Assembly: GCA_002296125.1 (NCBI GenBank)
Contig: DBHI01000086.1
Span: forward strand, 1-33,930
Direction of reading: 5' to 3'
DNA from: Anaerolineales bacterium UBA832
GTDB lineage: Bacteria > Chloroflexota > Anaerolineae > Anaerolineales > UBA11657
Length of the DNA stretch: 33,930 nucleotides
This document shows positions 1-9,656 of this stretch, one piece after another. How positions within the stretch are numbered: position 1 is the stretch's first letter; each line of letters begins with the position of its first letter. The notes beneath the pieces were generated by a model that saw only the letters and a list, made by a program, of their open reading frames with translations, was not told where the DNA came from and ran no database searches. Both the position numbers and the translations under genes were made by a program.

Positions 1-126
1 GGATATATCAGTGCATTCACGTAATAACGCCAAACGCGAAAGGTCATAGATAAATCCACGTATCAAAATAAATGGGTTCCGACATTCTTTAGCTCTTTGC
101 ATCCATACATCTAATTCTCTATTCAT
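1..126 (-). CDS. Unrecognised protein, N-terminal 42 codons (runs off left edge)
   Basis: An ATG at 126-124 opens a frame that stays open to base 1, giving 42 residues beginning MNRELDVWMQRAKEC. The ATG overlaps the stop of the flippase gene by 8 bases (ATGAATAG), the tight coupling seen throughout this locus, which is the main reason to believe it is real. The fragment is polar at first and then contains an RGFIYDLSRLALLRE stretch. I do not recognise a family. Being translationally coupled to a flippase, it is probably another glycan-modifying or transferase gene, but that is inference from position only. Confidence 0.55.
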   Translation of the reverse strand, partial: MNRELDVWMQRAKECRNPFILIRGFIYDLSRLALLRECTDIS

Positions 127-1651
127 CAATTTTTCTCCGATCACGACGTTCTTTAAGAATACGCATTATTACCTCAGAAACTTCTCTTAATCTTTTCCTG
201 TCAAATATGATTATAAAAATCAAAAATATGGCCAAGCACAATACACCTTTTAAAAGAGCACTTAACCAAAACAAATCCGGAATCAATGGCCATACAATGA
301 GGAGCATACCATAAGCTGCTATACATGTCAGTATAGGAAACTTATACAATCGCATACTTGAACTACCCAACGTTTGAGAAACATATTTATCAGCAAAAAA
401 TAATCCCAATACAGACATAACACTAATTGACACCGCTGCCCCTGCAGCTCCCCACATATAAACTGCACCGGGACATACAACGATCAAGAAAAATGCTTGA
501 TATGCTACTGTCCGACGCATACTTTTTTCCCTTCTAACTGCAAGCAACAACTGACATGCATTTTGATACAAAGGTCTTAATAAAACAAATCCCGACATCA
601 TCCTAAATAAAGGAACTGTTGGTAACCATTCTGACCCTAATAAAATACTAACTAACTCCTCAGTTGCAATCAAAGAAAAAACACCGGTAAGAAAAATTGT
701 GTTTGTCAACAACCAAGTTAAATTATCATAAGCATTTTTCAGAGTTTCTAAAGATTTGGAAGCACTTCGAGAATATAATGGTAGGGCAATCTGTCCAATC
801 ATTCCTGCAAATATATCCATAGGCATCTTGCCTGCAGAATATGCTCTAGAATAATACGCTACAGGTAAAATTCCAGATGAAAACCAGATTCTACTTCTCA
901 TTTTAGTAATTGTTCCTACAAGCCAATCGTCCACTTGAAACACAATTTTACCTAACAAACCTGTTGTCCACAAAGTAAATGCAAATTCAAGTAATTTTCT
1001 AGCTATAGATTTGTCCCAAAATAATTTAGGAAACCAACGAGTTTTCCACACTGAGCCAACACCTATTACTAGAACTGGAATAGCCAAATCAACAAGAATA
1101 GCTTCAAGATAATAACCTCGAAAAGCTAAGCCAATTGCACAAACCACACCAACAATCGCATGAAAAATTGTAAATTTCGCAATAATATCTTGACGCAAAC
1201 TCCGCTCAATCAAATAACGTGGTGTCGATGTTAAACTATCAAAACCTATGACTACTAAAAGAACAACAACTGCCAACCATACATTGCTAATCCAATCCAC
1301 AGGTACGTCACCAAATAAAAATAATAAACTAGGAGAAACCAAATAACAAATACCAGCCAAAATCAATCCACTCCAAGATAACAAATTATCTAACCAGTAT
1401 TGTACAGACAAAGTATTCTTAGAATCATCCTCCATAGTAACAACAACAGTACGAAAATCAAATCTAAAGATACTAAAATATGTAACCCATGCTTGAGCTA
1501 TTGCTACCATTCCAAAATATTCAGGAGGAACTAGTCTAGCTAAAAATACTGTTTTAACTAGACCCAATCCAAACAACCAATAATGTGAAGCTCCTGACCA
1601 CAAGGTACTAATAACTGCATTACCAGCAACATCTAATTTCATTGATTTCAT
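119..1651 (-). CDS. wzx: Wzx-type polysaccharide flippase (MOP superfamily)
   Basis: Predicted inner-membrane translocase that flips undecaprenyl-linked oligosaccharides to the outer face. It has 510 residues with repeated hydrophobic segments along the whole length. The N-terminus (residues 10-50, including LARLVPPEYFGMVAIAQAW) is the typical start of the WzxC/RfbX group of the MOP superfamily, where a helix pair is followed by an L-x-P-x-x-(Y/F)-G-(L/M) loop. Length is usual for the family (400-510). It ends in a basic tail (RRDRRK). It is the last complete gene of the long minus-strand run, 17 bases after the upstream glycosyltransferase. No Wzy polymerase lies beside it, although an ABC exporter is present at 24354-26487, so its cargo may be a separate short glycan. 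Family call firm, substrate unknown. Confidence 0.85.
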   Translation of the reverse strand: MKSMKLDVAGNAVISTLWSGASHYWLFGLGLVKTVFLARLVPPEYFGMVAIAQAWVTYFSIFRFDFRTVVVTMEDDSKNTLSVQYWLDNLLSWSGLILAGICYLVSPSLLFLFGDVPVDWISNVWLAVVVLLVVIGFDSLTSTPRYLIERSLRQDIIAKFTIFHAIVGVVCAIGLAFRGYYLEAILVDLAIPVLVIGVGSVWKTRWFPKLFWDKSIARKLLEFAFTLWTTGLLGKIVFQVDDWLVGTITKMRSRIWFSSGILPVAYYSRAYSAGKMPMDIFAGMIGQIALPLYSRSASKSLETLKNAYDNLTWLLTNTIFLTGVFSLIATEELVSILLGSEWLPTVPLFRMMSGFVLLRPLYQNACQLLLAVRREKSMRRTVAYQAFFLIVVCPGAVYMWGAAGAAVSISVMSVLGLFFADKYVSQTLGSSSMRLYKFPILTCIAAYGMLLIVWPLIPDLFWLSALLKGVLCLAIFLIFIIIFDRKRLREVSEVIMRILKERRDRRKIDE

Positions 1652-1668
1652 CTAAAAATAATTTAATT

Positions 1669-2802
1669 TTATTTACTAAGTAACTCTTCAAAAAACATTA
1701 CAGTCTTATCAGCTATCTTCTCATGAGTATATTTTTCTAAAACACGTTCCCGACCCTTAGCAGCTAATTGATTGCGATATATTGAATCTTTGGCCAATTT
1801 ATTGATTGCATCACATAATTCTTTAGGGTCATTTTCAGGTACAACAATTCCACTATCACCAATCACATTCGGAATTTCAGCTGAATCAGATCCAATAACT
1901 GCTACTTCACATGACATAGCCTCAATCAAAACGTGCCCAAATTGCTCCTTCCAATTCTCAGTTGTCAATGATGGTAATACTAAAAGATCCATTAGACGCA
2001 ATACTGACGGTACTTGATCATGGGTCACAGATTCATACAAATGTACATTTCTGCCAACAGAAAGGCTATCAGACCATTTACGAATTTGATTGTCCATCTC
2101 TCCAGCACCTAATATAACCAAATCAAATTTTCCATCAAACCTATCCAAAGCATCCATCAAAACCTGAATCCCCTTTTCCGGAACCAACCGACCTACAAAT
2201 CCAATAACAAAGTCTCCAAGATCTAATCTGTTCTGTAAATTTACAGTATTCTCTGGAACAAAAACGGTAGTATCGACACCTAGTTGAGGTAATCTTATTA
2301 ATGGACCATCATATCCTTGTTGTCTTAAAACAAGATCAGCATCTTTATTACCAACAATAGCACCATCTGTCGACTTTATATTATATGATTCGATAGCTCT
2401 AAAAGGTTGTCTCTGCTTGTAAGGTATATTCCACCAAGTAAAAAATACGACTTTGGCTTGTGGTGCAAACATACGTTTATATAGCAAAAACTGAGTATAA
2501 TTAAGAGCACCTGCACCATTTTCTACAACAATAATATCGGGTTGAACTTTAGGTAAATATAAATCTAACGACATATAAATAAAACGCATCTCATTACCAG
2601 GCAAAATAATTTTTGTTGGAAGCACTTTAATAGATGCACTCTCATCCTTATCAACAAACGGATAAATAGTTTTCAAAATAGGCTCTTTCCAAACATGTGG
2701 TACCACTACAAAAAGTTCTATTCCACCTTTTGCAGCTATAGCAGTCAATTTTTTTTGATTCTCACCAACTATATAAGTATGACTTGCATATAATATTTTC
2801 AA
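1669..2802 (-). CDS. GT4-family glycosyltransferase with TTG start
   Basis: Predicted cytoplasmic retaining GT-B glycosyltransferase, 377 residues. The second domain begins with VGRLVPEKG (203-211). The acidic sugar-nucleotide motif E-x7-E is intact at E286 and E294 (EQFGHVLIE), followed by AMSCEVAVIGSDSAEIP. The start is a TTG directly after the TAA of the upstream GT2 gene. An AGAGGT element 9 bases upstream of it supports that choice, and the resulting N-terminus (MKILYASHTY) is typical of the family. Donor and acceptor cannot be read from the sequence. Confidence 0.85.
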   Translation of the reverse strand: MKILYASHTYIVGENQKKLTAIAAKGGIELFVVVPHVWKEPILKTIYPFVDKDESASIKVLPTKIILPGNEMRFIYMSLDLYLPKVQPDIIVVENGAGALNYTQFLLYKRMFAPQAKVVFFTWWNIPYKQRQPFRAIESYNIKSTDGAIVGNKDADLVLRQQGYDGPLIRLPQLGVDTTVFVPENTVNLQNRLDLGDFVIGFVGRLVPEKGIQVLMDALDRFDGKFDLVILGAGEMDNQIRKWSDSLSVGRNVHLYESVTHDQVPSVLRLMDLLVLPSLTTENWKEQFGHVLIEAMSCEVAVIGSDSAEIPNVIGDSGIVVPENDPKELCDAINKLAKDSIYRNQLAAKGRERVLEKYTHEKIADKTVMFFEELLSK

Positions 2803-3765
2803 TTATGAAGACCTCTGTTTCATTATCACCGAAAAAGATTCGAATAATCCTTTCCATATACCAATCATGTTAGTCATACCTTCAACGGCAACTATTCCTG
2901 CGAAAGGTAAAAAGTCTAGAAAACCTTTGGAAGAATAACTGGAATATCTAAATGCATTACGCAAAACTGGGAAAATCAACAAAATGCCAAATACCGTTAT
3001 AAAAGTTTGAAAAATTGTTCGAAAGATCAACTCCATTATAGACATCTTATATCTTTGATACCAAATCTGACTCACTCCCCAACCTCTACCCAACCTCTGA
3101 TTGTAAAAATCACCAAAATTAATTGGCATCACATGTTTCACTAACATATCACGATCAAACACACGTTTATATCCATTTTTTTCCAATAACTCTCCAAACC
3201 ATCCGTCTTCTCCTGCAACCAACGGACTATGAGATCCTTCTGGAAACAAACCAACTGATATTGCAGCTGATCTTCTACATGAAAAACCCTCCGTCCAATT
3301 CATATTAATTTTCGTATTTGGTCCATAAAAACATCTGTGCTGAGACTGAATATATCTAGGCAAAATAAATTCAACATTTTTCACCTCGCTTTCCACAAGA
3401 ACGTAATCAGCACCCTTTATATAATGAACATGCAAACAACTCAGAAAATCATTTGGAAGATGGACATCAGCATTTAATATCACGACAATTTCACCTTTTG
3501 CATTAAGAATACCTTGATTTCTAGCTGCAGATCGACCATAACCTCTCGTCTGTCTCAAATATTTAATTCGTTCATCATCATAATTTTGTACAATTTCAGG
3601 AGTATTGTCAGTTGATGCATCTACTACTAAAACTTCAAAATTAGAATAATTTAAAGATGTTAAAGCATGCAAAGTCTTTTCAATATCTTGTTCTTCATTA
3701 TATGTAGGAATCACAATTGTAAAACTAGTTTTACTGTGATTGATTAAAGTATTCAGGGTAGACAT
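2803..3765 (-). CDS. GT2-family glycosyltransferase with C-terminal membrane segment
   Basis: Inverting GT-A glycosyltransferase, about 320 residues. Nucleotide-binding motifs are PTYNEE (about 20-25) and VVDAST (about 47-52). The metal-binding D-x-D region reads NADVH (about 98-102), so the first Asp of the usual pattern is Asn. A hydrophobic stretch near 245-270 (TFITVFGILLIFPVLR) and another near the end suggest membrane association. The frame can also be opened by a GTG three bases earlier at 3768. I prefer the ATG at 3765. Either start overlaps the upstream GT4 gene by 35-38 bases, the longest overlap kept in this annotation, and no later start precedes the PTYNEE motif. Confidence 0.83.
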   Translation of the reverse strand: MSTLNTLINHSKTSFTIVIPTYNEEQDIEKTLHALTSLNYSNFEVLVVDASTDNTPEIVQNYDDERIKYLRQTRGYGRSAARNQGILNAKGEIVVILNADVHLPNDFLSCLHVHYIKGADYVLVESEVKNVEFILPRYIQSQHRCFYGPNTKINMNWTEGFSCRRSAAISVGLFPEGSHSPLVAGEDGWFGELLEKNGYKRVFDRDMLVKHVMPINFGDFYNQRLGRGWGVSQIWYQRYKMSIMELIFRTIFQTFITVFGILLIFPVLRNAFRYSSYSSKGFLDFLPFAGIVAVEGMTNMIGIWKGLFESFSVIMKQRSS

Positions 3766-4951
3766 CACTAAAACACTGTAAAAGTTTGGTGTTAATCACT
3801 GATTTGCTGAAATTAGTCTTTGCAAATTCTATGGAATTATTACTCAACTGATTACGTAAATTGTCATCATTTAGAATCATAATTATCTTTTCGGACATTT
3901 GATTGTCATCATTTATTTTAACCAGGTATCCTGTAGAACCATCTTGCACAATATATTCAGGACCACCACACATTGTTGAAACAACAGGAACACCACAAGA
4001 CATAGCTTCCAAAATAGAAATGCCTAATCCCTCCTGATTAGAAGAAAGAACAAATACTTCTGCACCTTTGTATAAATCAATCAATTGTTCTTTTGTTTGC
4101 CTACCAACAAACTCTACGCTCCTCAAAATACCATATTCATATGCCAAGTTTTTAAGGTAGTCCTCAGGTTTATCTCCAGTCAAAACCAACTTTACATCAT
4201 GTAAAGTATCTAATACTCTAGCAAATGATCTAAACAACATATCTAAATTTTTTCTTGGATCATTAATCCGTCCTGTAAACAACAAATATCTTCCCATTTT
4301 CTCTTTATATGAACTAATACTATTAGAGCGAAACATATCAGTATCAACGGGATAAATAACTGTTCTAACCTTGTTAGAAATTTTCGGTAATGTTGCAGTA
4401 ATCCTGTTAGTAATATATTGACCATTCGCAAGAACTAGAGAAGCATTATTGAGAACATAGTGTTCTTGCTGCTTTAATAAATTGCCTGATAAACCAGAGT
4501 TGGTCCTTTGAGCCCATTCATCACCTGCAAGAGCACGACCTGTTAATTCATCTTCATACATCGTAGATACCCAAATAATATATTTTTGTCTTGTAAGTGC
4601 TACAGGCAATCCACAATGAGAAGCACCCGATACAACTATTTGTATATTGTATTTCAAGTGAAAATTTCTGATCCACAACCAAGGATAATAATTGCTACCC
4701 CAAGTTGGCAGAGGCCAATAAGGAAATGCAAGACCTGTATAATGCTCAAATTGAGTAGTATGAGGTTTATGATGAGACAATAGATATTTCATCCTAGAAA
4801 ACCAGGTGCCTGATAACATTTGGTTTGTTGCAGTGTAGACTAAATCTGTCTCATATCCATTATCAATCAACATATCTCCAACTACTCTCACTTTTGCCAT
4901 AACTCCACCGTGTTCCATAGGTTCAAGAGTGTGAATACATGCACTAGACAT
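3731..4951 (-). CDS. GT4-family glycosyltransferase
   Basis: Predicted cytoplasmic retaining GT-B enzyme, about 406 residues. The N-terminal acceptor domain contains a glycine-rich HGGVM loop (about 15-19). The donor domain starts at FTGRINDPRKN (about 226-236), and E-x7-E is intact (EGLGISILE, E308/E316 counting from the TTG at 4954), followed by AMSCGVPVVSTMCGGPEYI. The reading frame can begin at that TTG or at the adjacent ATG at 4951. The ATG gives an 8-base overlap (ATGTCTAG) with the upstream gene and is preferred. Sugar specificity unknown. Confidence 0.85.
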   Translation of the reverse strand: MSSACIHTLEPMEHGGVMAKVRVVGDMLIDNGYETDLVYTATNQMLSGTWFSRMKYLLSHHKPHTTQFEHYTGLAFPYWPLPTWGSNYYPWLWIRNFHLKYNIQIVVSGASHCGLPVALTRQKYIIWVSTMYEDELTGRALAGDEWAQRTNSGLSGNLLKQQEHYVLNNASLVLANGQYITNRITATLPKISNKVRTVIYPVDTDMFRSNSISSYKEKMGRYLLFTGRINDPRKNLDMLFRSFARVLDTLHDVKLVLTGDKPEDYLKNLAYEYGILRSVEFVGRQTKEQLIDLYKGAEVFVLSSNQEGLGISILEAMSCGVPVVSTMCGGPEYIVQDGSTGYLVKINDDNQMSEKIIMILNDDNLRNQLSNNSIEFAKTNFSKSVINTKLLQCFSDVYPEYFNQSQ

Positions 4952-6092
4952 CAATATTTTTCTCCGCTAATATTTCTCCATAATATCTATTGATTTCAGC
5001 ATAATAATTACTCCATGTAAATTGTTGCACATATTGCCTAGCAGACATACCCATTTCATAGGCTAATTGAGGGTTATCATACAAAAACATAAGTTTCGAT
5101 GCAAGGGTATTGGAATCCCGAACTGGGATAACAAATCCATCGCGTTTGTCACGCACATCTGCCCCAACATTTTTAGTGACAATTAGAGGTAAGCCACAAC
5201 CGGCTGCTTCATATGTGACCATCCCAAAACCATCTTGAAGTGAAGGTAGTACAAACACCGAAGACTGTTGATAATAATGAACCAGTTTATCTTGAGGAAC
5301 AAAACGTACATGTTTATAAAGGCCTTTGTACCGAGATAAAGTATCCTTAATATCAGGATATTCGTCTCCAACCAAAAGCAATTCACTATTCGCCAAATCT
5401 AAACTGGCATATGCCTCCAATAGATAGTTTATACCTTTCTGTTTACTTAATCCTCCAGCATACATTATTCGAAAAACATCATCTTTTTTCTTTCCAGGAA
5501 AAAAACGGTCTGGATCAAAACCAAGATGAACTCGTCGCAATTTATCTTTCGATACTCCTTCTCTAATCATTGAATTCCAAACAAAATCTGATGGCACAAA
5601 AATATAGTCAACAATTTCATACTCTTTCATATGACGTTCAATCAACATTCTATTAATATAACTCTCCAATCGATTCGGATTTAATTCATTCTCTAAAATC
5701 TCAAACTGATGTCTAGGATGGGCAGAAGATCTACTAACGATAGTAGTAGCACCTCTATTTTTTGCAAATTTCAAACATTCTAATCCTTGATTGTTAAATA
5801 CATGAAATATATCTGGGTCTCTCAAATACTTAGTCGCCATTTTATCAAATAGTGTGTCCCCAACTAAATAAGAAAATGCACGAGCAGTATTGCCTGGAAA
5901 TATTTGAATTAAGGAAGCAATAATAGTAGAGACCGGTATTTGAACAACTTTACTTTTATCAATACCACTTTCATACTTGTTGTAAATTGATGTAATAAAT
6001 TTCTCTAAATAACCATTCTGTTGTACTGCTCTAGCAAGGTGATAAGCATGGAACACACCTGCAGATGAAATAACTACTTTTGGCTTTGACAT
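4944..6092 (-). CDS. GT4-family glycosyltransferase (D-x7-E variant)
   Basis: Predicted retaining GT-B glycosyltransferase, about 382 residues. The donor domain starts at MYAGGLSKQKG (about 211-221). The acidic motif reads D288-x7-E296 (DGFGMVTYE, numbered from 6095), so Asp replaces the usual first Glu, and AAGCGLPLIVT follows. A stretch SRSSAHPRHQ (about 121-130) lies in the acceptor domain. GTG at 6095 and ATG at 6092 are adjacent in-frame starts. A GAGGA Shine-Dalgarno element lies 6 bases before the GTG and 9 before the ATG. It is separated from the next membrane GT by 16 bases. Substrates cannot be assigned. Confidence 0.83.
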   Translation of the reverse strand: MSKPKVVISSAGVFHAYHLARAVQQNGYLEKFITSIYNKYESGIDKSKVVQIPVSTIIASLIQIFPGNTARAFSYLVGDTLFDKMATKYLRDPDIFHVFNNQGLECLKFAKNRGATTIVSRSSAHPRHQFEILENELNPNRLESYINRMLIERHMKEYEIVDYIFVPSDFVWNSMIREGVSKDKLRRVHLGFDPDRFFPGKKKDDVFRIMYAGGLSKQKGINYLLEAYASLDLANSELLLVGDEYPDIKDTLSRYKGLYKHVRFVPQDKLVHYYQQSSVFVLPSLQDGFGMVTYEAAGCGLPLIVTKNVGADVRDKRDGFVIPVRDSNTLASKLMFLYDNPQLAYEMGMSARQYVQQFTWSNYYAEINRYYGEILAEKNIDV

Positions 6093-6108
6093 CACAAATT
6101 GTCCTCAG

Positions 6109-7689
6109 TCACATAGAACACTTGTATAACCTCTGAGACTTATAAAGACTAGAATCTATAATATCTATTAATTCACATTTCGATTCCAATACCGCTTCAA
6201 AACTCTTATAATGTACATCTGGAATGTCACTACATCCTAAAACACCATCAGTAACTACATAGTCCACTTGTAACTCATCAAATTGCCTATAGACTTGCAT
6301 ACCATCATTTGCAACCATATTTTTGTCTAATTTTTTTTCAGGTACACCAACCCACCACGGAAGACTTCCTTCATATGCAATCAAATGTTCATCCAAATAC
6401 ACAATATCATTGTGAATAGCATACCACCAATATTGCTTAGCTAAAACACGTGAATTACTAGGAATATCAGCAACTATTGCTTTACCTTCACTCAAGTATC
6501 TTTGACTCAAATTGAAATTGTTCCCAGACAACAAATAAACATCACCAATAACATATGTTAAAAACAATACTATAAGCAATATATCATGACCAGATATACC
6601 TAAAACCTTTATTTTACCTAAAATATCCAATTCACCAACAGATGCAACAACTAAAACAAAATAATAGGGTAACCATAACACTGAATACCCTAACCAAGCA
6701 TGATTATTATTCAAAATAATAAAAGTCAAACTAGATAAAACAACTAATCCAAATAATCTACGAAGATCACTACTTCTTGAAATACATATTCTAATTAAAG
6801 CAAAAATAAACAACAATGCCTGTAGCAAAGCTACGAAAGGTGGGGTCCATCCATAACTGTTCCACCAAAACTTTGCAAATCTAACAAACCCAAAATTATC
6901 TGCTACAATATTCTCAGTAGATACAAATTGACTACCTGTAATAAACTCAAAGAATAAAGATAGATTTAAATCGCTAAAAAATGCAATTAGATCACCATAA
7001 TTACCATACCTGAAAAATAAAACAATCAATATTCCCAAAATCATACCGCAAACAACACCCAAATTTAAACTCAAAGAGTTTGGAAAATCTTGTTTTCTAG
7101 ATGAAACATATAAAATCGATAAAATAGGTAAGATGAGATGCAAATTAATTACATGTATCTCAAGTTGCAAAATCAAAAATATCCCCAAAATCAAAAAACG
7201 TATCCAATGCGGATTATCTAAACTGTATTTCATCCACCACACTAATAATGCACCTATTGCTGCAGCCAATATGTCTGGTCGCACTAAATGACTGGAATAC
7301 ATTACCAAGTACGAAACACCTAACAACAAAGAAGACCACAAACCTGTTTTAAACTTATCAAAGGAACAACCAATCAAGAAAGTTGCCAACATCAACAATA
7401 TCAATCCCACAAATGATAACAGCCTGGCTGCAAATAATGATACATCAACAAGTGAAAACAAAAACCCGATTAGAAACCAATACAATCTTCCATGAAACAT
7501 GTAAAAAGATTCGGATAATCCGGTCCAAGTACCTAAATTAGTTACCGAAGAATAATATTTGATTGCTGACATCCCATAAAATGATTCATCACAAGTAGGT
7601 ATAGGATATTCAAGCAAAGTAATATAATGAAAAACTATCAGGCAACAAAATGCCAATATTGTTATATTCTTGAATCTCAAAAAATACAT
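6109..7689 (-). CDS. GT-C membrane glycosyltransferase (GT39/ArnT-like)
   Basis: Predicted integral-membrane glycosyltransferase using a polyprenyl-phosphate-sugar donor, 526 residues. The first helix (about 10-26) is followed by the first-loop acidic pair D34-E35 (TCDESFYG), the hallmark of the GT39/ArnT/PMT fold. Many hydrophobic helices follow, and a soluble periplasmic-type C-terminal domain begins at about residue 400 (LSQRYLSEGKAIVADIP). The gene sits 5 bases downstream of a DPM1-like GT2 (7695-8432). That pairing matches systems in which the GT2 charges a lipid phosphate with a sugar and the GT-C enzyme transfers it on the outer face (ArnC/ArnT logic). The role is inferred from fold and neighbour; acceptor unknown. 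Confidence 0.78.
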   Translation of the reverse strand: MYFLRFKNITILAFCCLIVFHYITLLEYPIPTCDESFYGMSAIKYYSSVTNLGTWTGLSESFYMFHGRLYWFLIGFLFSLVDVSLFAARLLSFVGLILLMLATFLIGCSFDKFKTGLWSSLLLGVSYLVMYSSHLVRPDILAAAIGALLVWWMKYSLDNPHWIRFLILGIFLILQLEIHVINLHLILPILSILYVSSRKQDFPNSLSLNLGVVCGMILGILIVLFFRYGNYGDLIAFFSDLNLSLFFEFITGSQFVSTENIVADNFGFVRFAKFWWNSYGWTPPFVALLQALLFIFALIRICISRSSDLRRLFGLVVLSSLTFIILNNNHAWLGYSVLWLPYYFVLVVASVGELDILGKIKVLGISGHDILLIVLFLTYVIGDVYLLSGNNFNLSQRYLSEGKAIVADIPSNSRVLAKQYWWYAIHNDIVYLDEHLIAYEGSLPWWVGVPEKKLDKNMVANDGMQVYRQFDELQVDYVVTDGVLGCSDIPDVHYKSFEAVLESKCELIDIIDSSLYKSQRLYKCSM

Positions 7690-7694
7690 TGTAA

Positions 7695-8432
7695 TTACAA
7701 CTTTAGACGCAACATAATACGGATATATTCCGCAATATTACTAATTACACGCATATTACTTTTTGACTTCTTAACTGAGTAGTCATATACCATTGGAAAT
7801 TCAAATACTTTTGGTTCAAATGATCTTAACTTAATTAATATTTCTGCATTACTAACGAATCCAGTTGAAGTTATAAAATCGCTACCGTAATATTGTATAG
7901 CATTGGACAGAAGAGAAGATCTGTATGCACGATAAAACAAAGTATAATCAGACAATCCACTTATTGGGAAAAAAATTCTTAGAAGTCTGTTAGCATTTGC
8001 ACTATACAAACGTCTTTGCCATGGAAAATTTGGGAGTTCTCCTCCATCACAATATCTTGAAGCACATACAATATCATAGCCTGAAGATATTGTATTCGCC
8101 ATCTGAGTAAGTAAGTCAGTTACACTAGTTCCATCAGCTTCCATAGTAACAATCACGTCATTTAAACCAGAATCAGAAACTGCTTTTCGCAATCCTGTAT
8201 TAAAAGCCTGAGCAACACCCAAATTAGTCTTATGATTAAGCAAAGTAACTGGCATTTTCTCTGACAATTCTTCTACTATGATACGTGTCATATCAGTACT
8301 ACCATCATTAACTACATATACTCTATAATCAAAGTTTTCGGAAGACAAATGATCACAAACGCTTGTTAAGACAGAAGATATTGAATCATCCTCATTGTAT
8401 GCTAACAACACTATCCGTACAGAATCTAACAT
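7695..8432 (-). CDS. GT2, dolichol/polyprenyl-phosphate sugar synthase-like (DPM1 type)
   Basis: Predicted GT-A enzyme of 245 residues that probably transfers a hexose to a polyprenyl phosphate. LLAYNEDDSI (9-18) and VNDGSTD (41-47) are the nucleotide-binding motifs, and NLGVAQAFNTG (70-80) is the conserved DPM-type loop. The metal site reads MEADGTS (97-103), so Glu replaces the first Asp of the canonical DADG. ASRYCDGGELP then follows as in DPM-like proteins. No membrane helices follow the catalytic domain, unlike GtrB/ArnC, so it resembles single-domain DPM1. It is directly upstream of the GT-C gene and may supply its donor. A 79-base gap of unremarkable AT-rich sequence precedes it. Confidence 0.82.
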   Translation of the reverse strand: MLDSVRIVLLAYNEDDSISSVLTSVCDHLSSENFDYRVYVVNDGSTDMTRIIVEELSEKMPVTLLNHKTNLGVAQAFNTGLRKAVSDSGLNDVIVTMEADGTSVTDLLTQMANTISSGYDIVCASRYCDGGELPNFPWQRRLYSANANRLLRIFFPISGLSDYTLFYRAYRSSLLSNAIQYYGSDFITSTGFVSNAEILIKLRSFEPKVFEFPMVYDYSVKKSKSNMRVISNIAEYIRIMLRLKL

Positions 8433-8511
8433 TTAAATATCACCAAAATAATATCTTCCCATCAAACATAATCTTGCCATTTAGATGCCAATTATATGAT
8501 ACATCATCAGC

Positions 8512-9648
8512 CTAATTTGATCTCTTTACATCTCCTATAAACTTAAATGTTTTCATAGCACATTTCTCCCAAGTATATCTAGATGCACTTGATTTAACAG
8601 ACTGAGATATTTGATGTCGTCTATGGTGATCTTCTAACATCTGTTTAATGCTATCAGCAATAGACTGTATGTTTATTGGATCAAAATAAAAAGCATCTTC
8701 TCCTAAAATATCCGTCATAGGCCTAAAATTGGAGGATGCTACTGGCAATCCAGAAGCCATAGCTTCAAGTAACGTGTTAGGAAAATTTTCGCACGTAGAA
8801 GCAAAAATAAAACCATCAGCATCAGAAAGAACATGGTGTAATTCATCATGAGGAATATTTCCCAAGTAATTCACCAATACTCTATCAGGATCAAACTCGT
8901 TTAGAGCACCTTCTAAACGACGCATAGCTGGATCATACGCTGGACCAACAATATCTAACACAATAGGAATATCTTCTCTCCTTAATTTCGCAACGGCTTC
9001 TACCACATTCCACTGATGTTTGTACACATCAACAATAGAAACATATAACAAACGAAAAGGATTGTCTATATCAAATGATTCCTTATTAAGTTGTGATCTA
9101 GATTCACCAAAAAACCTATACTCTACTCCATGAGGAATTAAAGCCATCTTACATTGCGCATCACCAATCTGATTAATAACTCTATCTAGTGCGTATTGAC
9201 AAAGAAAAATTATTCCTGAAGAATTAGAAAATGTACGCGATTGTAATATTCTAAGATACATCAATCTCAACAACATATAACTAATGCCATATCTAAATGA
9301 TTCTTTTAATGTAAATGGCAACATGTTCCTACACATAGATATTAATGGCACTGTATGCCTACCTGCTATACCACCAGGCGCAAAAAAAACATCGCATTCA
9401 TTTTCTGCAATCCGTGGCAACTTGTTGATCTGCCATAGGAATCTGTTAGATGATGTTGTGTTAATTTCTGGAACAGTAATTAAGTTTATTCCTTTATGTT
9501 TTGGTAATGTTGCACATAGTTCTTTACTAGCCCATATCACAAGACTATCAATGTCACTATGATCACAGCTCCAATTGCGTAACACATTTCTAATGTGATT
9601 AGATCCTCCTCCAGAAATTAAATTAGAAGCATCAATTCCACATCGCAT
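8512..9648 (-). CDS. GT4-family glycosyltransferase
   Basis: Predicted retaining GT-B enzyme, 378 residues. The N-terminus has a glycine-rich loop, SNLISGGGSNHIRNVL, typical of GT4 acceptor domains (residues 8-23). FFAPGGIAG (88-96) fits the first-domain strand. E-x7-E is intact at E287/E295 (ENFPNTLLE), followed by AMASGLPVASSNFRPM. The start ATG is 8 bases beyond the stop of the upstream gene, with an AAAGG element about 12 bases before it. The downstream gap to the DPM-like gene is 79 bases. Donor unknown. Confidence 0.85.
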   Translation of the reverse strand: MRCGIDASNLISGGGSNHIRNVLRNWSCDHSDIDSLVIWASKELCATLPKHKGINLITVPEINTTSSNRFLWQINKLPRIAENECDVFFAPGGIAGRHTVPLISMCRNMLPFTLKESFRYGISYMLLRLMYLRILQSRTFSNSSGIIFLCQYALDRVINQIGDAQCKMALIPHGVEYRFFGESRSQLNKESFDIDNPFRLLYVSIVDVYKHQWNVVEAVAKLRREDIPIVLDIVGPAYDPAMRRLEGALNEFDPDRVLVNYLGNIPHDELHHVLSDADGFIFASTCENFPNTLLEAMASGLPVASSNFRPMTDILGEDAFYFDPINIQSIADSIKQMLEDHHRRHQISQSVKSSASRYTWEKCAMKTFKFIGDVKRSN

Positions 9649-9656
9649 TTGTATTC

